From Takashimella koratensis (lineage: Eukaryota > Basidiomycota > Tremellomycetes > Trichosporonales > Tetragoniomycetaceae), in contig BCKT01000012.1 in assembly GCA_003116875.1 (NCBI GenBank), positions 124,001 to 188,000 on the forward strand: 64,000 nucleotides of DNA, read 5' to 3'. Positions 59,581-64,000 of this stretch are shown in pieces. Each line of letters opens with the position of its first letter. Positions within the stretch are counted from its first letter, which is position 1. Both the position numbers and the translations under genes were made by a program. The notes under the pieces are model-generated. The model was not told the origin of the DNA and did not search any database. It saw only the letters and a list, made by a program, of their open reading frames with translations.

Positions 59581-61563
59581 GGCTACTATGATTAAAACGG
59601 GGAGGTAGGGGTGGGGGGGTCGATGGCAATATCGACACCGTTGCCCACCTCGTACATATATGTCCATCCGACGCCCAAGTATCCGACTCGTTCCGCCCTC
59701 ATTGCGCTAGAGGAATGAGAAGTGGGAATCTTGTCGTCTGACATCGGAACGATGCATGGTCGACTCACATACACCCAGCGTAGAGAATCAAATTCATTCC
59801 GAAATTTCGGAACGAGGGACTGATAACGACCTCGCTTCGGGTGATTTTGATTCGCCACGTTCTGTGGTCAATCGGATCGGGTCCTCAAGCCACCAGTGAG
59901 AGAGATTGGAAACCAGGCCTAACGGGGCAAGGTCAGCGTTTATTGGGCGTGCACTGCATGGCGCGTGGTGTCAGGCTGGGTAGATACTGTAGATGCTCGG
60001 GCTCACGCCCAGTCCATTGGGCGTGCGGCAGGAGCGTATTTCTCGCGGGGTTAGGCAAAGTGCTGACCCAGAGTTCCTGAGATCTGGAGAAAAGAGGCGC
60101 CAATGAGGTCCACGGCTGAGTCTCGCCCAACTCTCCAGACTGCGCGGTATTGGTCAGACAGATATCGGGCATTTGCTAACCCTTTCGTCCCCCTCCACCC
60201 CTCCACCACTTCTTCTTCCCCGCACACACCGGGAGAGGCGTATCTGACTCGTCTTTTCGTCATTTCGGAAATCAGCCATGAATCTGAACACAACTCGAGC
60301 GAGTCTTGACAGATAGGCGAAGAGGCGAGGCATCGTATCGTATCGAGTCTAATGAAGGTATTCCGAAAGCGACAACAGGTCACGCCAAATGACCAAGACT
60401 GTCGCGCCTAGTCGAGACGCTGCTTGATAATCAGATCTGGGCAGGCGTTGTAAATAACAACAAACAAAATGTGTGGGTGATACGAGTCTATCATTGACAT
60501 GATACCGAAAAAATCAATCCCCTGAGTCCCGGCCTGGACCATCCCAGACCGTTTCGGAAGAGCAGACCTAGCACGACCAGAAGGAGCAACATGAGGAGCC
60601 ATGTATCTCGCTACGGTGGATAAGTGAGAGTAAGCCATATATTGGACGACGCGGGATGGAATTTGACTCGTTTCGCGGCTTTCAGAATGGTCAACCTTCC
60701 GACTGACGATAAGAAGGATGATCTGGTGCCCTTTTCCCCTCCTGAAGGGAGCAAGGACATGGCACAAGTGCGGGGACAAACGTCAAAGAGGGAGAGCTGA
60801 ACGACAGCGCTGGACGGATTATCGAGAGGGAGCATCCGAACTTTGGCAAGGGCCAACAATTCGGGATGATGTGTCGAGCCGTATCGGGGACGGAGCAAGG
60901 CAATACCGATCGGCAGGTGGGGACGCAGCGCAGCAAGCGCTACACCCGACCCGGGGTTGAGTCAAGTCACGTGCCTGTGGTGTGCCGCCAGCGTCACTTT
61001 AGATAGAGCCTGCTTCATTCCCATACATACAAAACAACCCACCGTCCCTGCCCCCTGCCCCTCTCGACACCACACTCGCGAGCGAGGTAATTGGGACACA
61101 ATCTTCTAGATCACAGTGTATCGCGCATCTCAAGAGCACCTATTGACCGGGTCGCTTAGAGACACGGCACTCGAGACGGTCATCCGCGTGTAGCCAACCT
61201 CGATAACCGCATTGCACTGGGGCGCAACCATGATCGACCAACATTGCATTTAGACTTGCGCCGTGTCCCCAGTCTCGTCCATCTCCCACTCCACCTCCAT
61301 CCCATCTCACCTAGTACGCATCGAGCACCGACTTGGACAGATCAGAACTTTGCCAGTCCTTAATCCTCGGCAATCGCGTGGCCACCCGCTCTGTACCTCT
61401 TGTCGATAATTTCGGTTCGCCCCGGTGTCGGTGTCAAAGTCCCCACGGTGTCGAGTGGAGGTCCACATTCAACCCACACTCTAATCCGCCACCCCAGCCA
61501 ATCTTCCCCTCCCATCCCTGCCCTCTTCCCCTCTTCTTCACCCCTCCTCCTCTAACCTCGCCT
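59581..61563. promoter_or_regulatory. Long divergent promoter, permease / ATG13
   Basis: About 2 kb between outward starts. I find no supported gene; frames at 60408-60936 on the minus strand lack recognisable sequence. A CACGTG sits at 60968-60973, and the last 300 bp before ATG13 are C-rich. A tRNA or small ncRNA was looked for by eye without success. Confidence 0.4.
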
Positions 61564-64000
61564 ATGTCGGCATCACCGCTCAAGCCCCTGATGCGCCCGT
61601 CGCCGTCCTCGCGCGTCCAGTCCACCTCCTCGTCGTTCGCCATCACGCCGCTCGGCGCCGGTCCCAGTGCACCTGGAGGTAGTATGACCGGTGAAGACGG
61701 ACGAGACGGACGGGACCGATCTTCATCGGCCATGGCGAGCTCGAGCGCGTCCTCCTCCCAGATGGTGGGCCAGCAACAACCTAATCGAGCAGACCAGATC
61801 GTCTATAGGTTTTATCTCAAAACGGTCGGGGTACTCGTCGAGGGCCGGCTGACGCACTATGGGGGCTCGAAAGGAGGCGAGAAGAAGAAAGATAAATGGG
61901 TGAGTGCGAGGACATGATCAGACTTGCAATACCTTGATGATCGCTGATCCCACACATACACCAGTTTAACCTCTGTCTACCCGAGACGGACCTACACAAA
62001 GCCGATCTTCAGATGTACCGCACCGTCTCAACCTACCCACCGCTCTCACAATCTCAACAACAGTCGCTACCCGGCTCCAATCCGTGCTCGGTCCCACCCT
62101 TGCTCGTCGCTTTCATCCTCGACACGAGCGACATCCCCAACGGCCAGACGTTGATATGGAATAAAGATGGAGGCAAGGTTCGGCTCGACCCGTCATTAAT
62201 CAAGTCGACGAGAGACGGACGGCGGCCCGGGATCGTACTCGAGCGATGGACATTTACCGCCAAGTGAGTGGTCGACGCCCGTGCATCAATTGATGACGCT
62301 GACACCTCGAAGCTACCCTCCATCAACTGTTCCATCATCATCTCAGCTCCCACCACATACAGCCTATCGGATAGGTATCATCCACTTTCGCGCGCTCTTT
62401 GCGCTCATGCGCCTCCTCCCTGCCTTTCGCCTTCACCGGCGTTTACGGCGTGCCAACAACGGCTTGCGCTTAGGGATTAAGCTCTGGGGAGCGGACGGAA
62501 TCCCCAATTCGACCGAGGGACTCGACGAAGCATGGGAGATCATGGAACGCGACCTGGTGGGCTTGGATATCGCGCTAGAGCAAATGATACCTGGTCAAGA
62601 CCAACCGCAACCTTCCGACCCGGAGAAATTCAACTTTGCCCCCCTCGATCTCTTTGGGTTGCGGTACGATCTAAGCGTAGATTACCGACCAGACGTCGAT
62701 TTCCAGGTCGAGGATATGGAGAGCGTACTGAGTGAGAAATTTGTCGATATGGACGAGGAGTGGTTCACTCCTACCGTCGCGCGGCATAGGCTGCAGGAGG
62801 TTCAAGCGGGAGCCAGCGACGCTGCGCCGATCCAGGCTGGAACGCCGACGGGCGGTGTCGTACGGCCAATGAGATCGACGTCGTCCGGGACGTCCGTGGG
62901 GATGCCATTCCCCTCTCCGATCCCGCAGAGGCAGCCAGGTGTGGCTGTGGGATCACTAGGTGCGGCAGGCGGGTCGGTCTCGCGACCGTCCGGAAGCCGA
63001 GTAAGCTCAGCGACTGTGAATGCCCAGGGAAGTCTGGGCGCTGGGAAATGGGGCGCGTTGGCAGAGGGCCTGCCGTTTGCTGCAGCGGCTCCCAGCGGCC
63101 AAAGTGGCAGCGGCAGTGCGATCAGGGTGAGTAAATGTGAAGTTGATGTGCGATATGTCGCTGACGATTTATCGCCGATAGGAACCCGCTTCGCCTGGAT
63201 CTGTTAACACATCTGGTGCTGCGATTACTGCACGGCGTCTATCCGCGCACTCTCTACAGCCGTTTCGCTCGTCCCCGTCCGCATCGATCCTGCGGAGTCA
63301 GAACCCGCCTCTTGTTCAGGGGCAGCACCAGGCTCCTTCCGCGCGTCCGATCGGGTCATCTCGCCCTTCTTCTTCAATCGGTCGAACCAGCTCGTTCCTC
63401 TCCCAATCTGGCCGGTCTTTCACTCATGCCCAAATGGCCAACATGTATCCTAGTTCCGCGTCACCACCGATCACTGGAGCGCTATCGTCACATGCTCAGC
63501 GTGCTGCCTCGCCGACGCAGAACCAGCCATCCCCAATCTCGCCGAGCTCCCTTACCTTCTCCAAACAGCACTTCCCACGAGGTTTTACTGGCAGGCCAGC
63601 GTATATGACACCATCGTCATCGTCGCCATTCATCCCATCTTCGCTGGACAGGGAGAGCTCTGGCCTTGCGTCGCCAGTACCTCCGAGCGGGTCGCAGATG
63701 GGAAAACGCTACTCGTCATCGTTGTCCCAGCGCCGCGCGCTGTCCGGGAGCGCAGGGAGCAGTGGAGGTGCGACGCCTGCGGGCGGGCTGCAAGTCAGCG
63801 GCGGCGAAGGGTCAAGTCTCCCAGGCAGCGCAGGAGCGAGTGGCGGTGTATTGGGCCAGTACAATCTGTTACGACGAACCAGTACGCGCGAGAGTGGGCT
63901 AAGGCATAGTCTAGAAGACCCCGCGATCCCAGACGGTGACGATATCCAGGCGTTCTTGAAGACCCTCGACGCTTGGGGACCTCCACCATCCTCGCTTGTG
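61564..64000 (+). CDS. ATG13: Autophagy protein Atg13, 3' end outside the window
   Basis: Four exons are visible (61564-61899, 61965-62263, 62313-63126, 63182 to the edge at 64000, still open), about 756 residues so far. Atg13 binds and activates the Atg1 kinase at the start of autophagy. The N-terminal HORMA domain is recognised from NRADQIVYRFYLKTVGVLVE GRLTHYG, FNLCLPETDLHKADLQMYRT, PPLLVAFILDTSDIPNGQTL, VLERWTFTAKYPPST, HTAYRIGIIHFRALFALMRL LPAFRLHRRL, and further on FNFAPLDLFGLRYDLSVDYR. The rest is disordered, Ser/Pro-rich, as expected for the Atg1/Atg17/Atg101-binding region; near the edge DGDDIQAFLKTLDAWGPP is a conserved-looking helix. In the last exon the true frame lacks an early ATG, so the overlapping ATG frame at 63216-63608 is not the product. 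Confidence 0.9.

Noticed and set aside
39856..60973. CACGTG sites in four intergenic regions (39856, 51125, 56986, 60968) as a shared regulon
   Set aside because: A six-base site is expected a few times by chance in the intergenic DNA here, so no enrichment can be claimed.
59581..61563. Hidden small gene or tRNA in the 2-kb gap
   Set aside because: No cloverleaf, A/B box pair or conserved peptide was found by eye; a tRNAscan or transcript map would be decisive.
63216..63608. 130-codon ATG frame near the right edge
   Set aside because: It overlaps ATG13 exon 4 in another frame; the ATG13 frame is open to the window end and carries the conserved helix.

Overview
This window is nuclear DNA from a fungus, most likely a basidiomycete yeast of the Tremellomycetes; the class is inferred, not proven. 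Genes are split by many short GT-AG introns (mostly 45-120 nt). Coding DNA is GC-rich. Tryptophan synthase is a fused alpha-beta protein. There is a membrane-anchored GH5 steryl-glucosidase of the EGCrP2/EGH1 type, a CIA30 complex I assembly factor (so a respiring organism), and cytosine deaminase. No rRNA, tRNA, CRISPR array, transposon or prokaryotic operon structure was found.

Layout, left to right: an RGG-plus-acidic orphan protein (494-2715, +); Pol III subunit RPC5 (3268-4662, -); an FSFG nucleoporin of the Nup1/Nup60/Nup153 kind (5268-10287, +); GH5 steryl-glucosidase (10754-14239, -); RIB7 (14441-15589, +); TRP5 (15848-18698, -); RSA3 (19171-20154, +); a giant PH-domain protein of about 3,268 residues in 23 exons (20594-32256, -); SOF1 (33212-35088, -); the TFIIH helicase SSL2/XPB (35381-38700, +); FCY1 (38909-39768, -); MON2 (40245-46384, +); a bZIP factor (46925-48581, -); CIA30 (49677-50937, -); PBS2 MAPKK (52589-54750, +); an AYR1-like SDR (55278-56605, -); an AAAP amino-acid permease (57443-59580, -); and ATG13, cut by the right edge (61564-64000, +). 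Genes mostly alternate in strand, giving shared divergent promoters and close convergent ends.

The genes do not form one pathway. They are a sample of housekeeping functions: transcription (RPC5, SSL2), ribosome assembly (RSA3, SOF1), nuclear pore, trafficking and autophagy (MON2, ATG13), vitamin, amino-acid and pyrimidine metabolism (RIB7, TRP5, FCY1), sterol-glucoside turnover, and stress signalling (PBS2, bZIP).

Exon structures were read by eye from splice signals and checked by requiring that reading phase closes over the whole gene, which it does for every gene listed. Individual boundaries may be off by 1-2 bases. The most unusual items are the giant PH protein with its array of Y/F-x-T-A motifs, two genes whose first coding exon is only the ATG, an 8-nt micro-exon in TRP5, and substitutions in two normally near-invariant TRP5 active-site loops.
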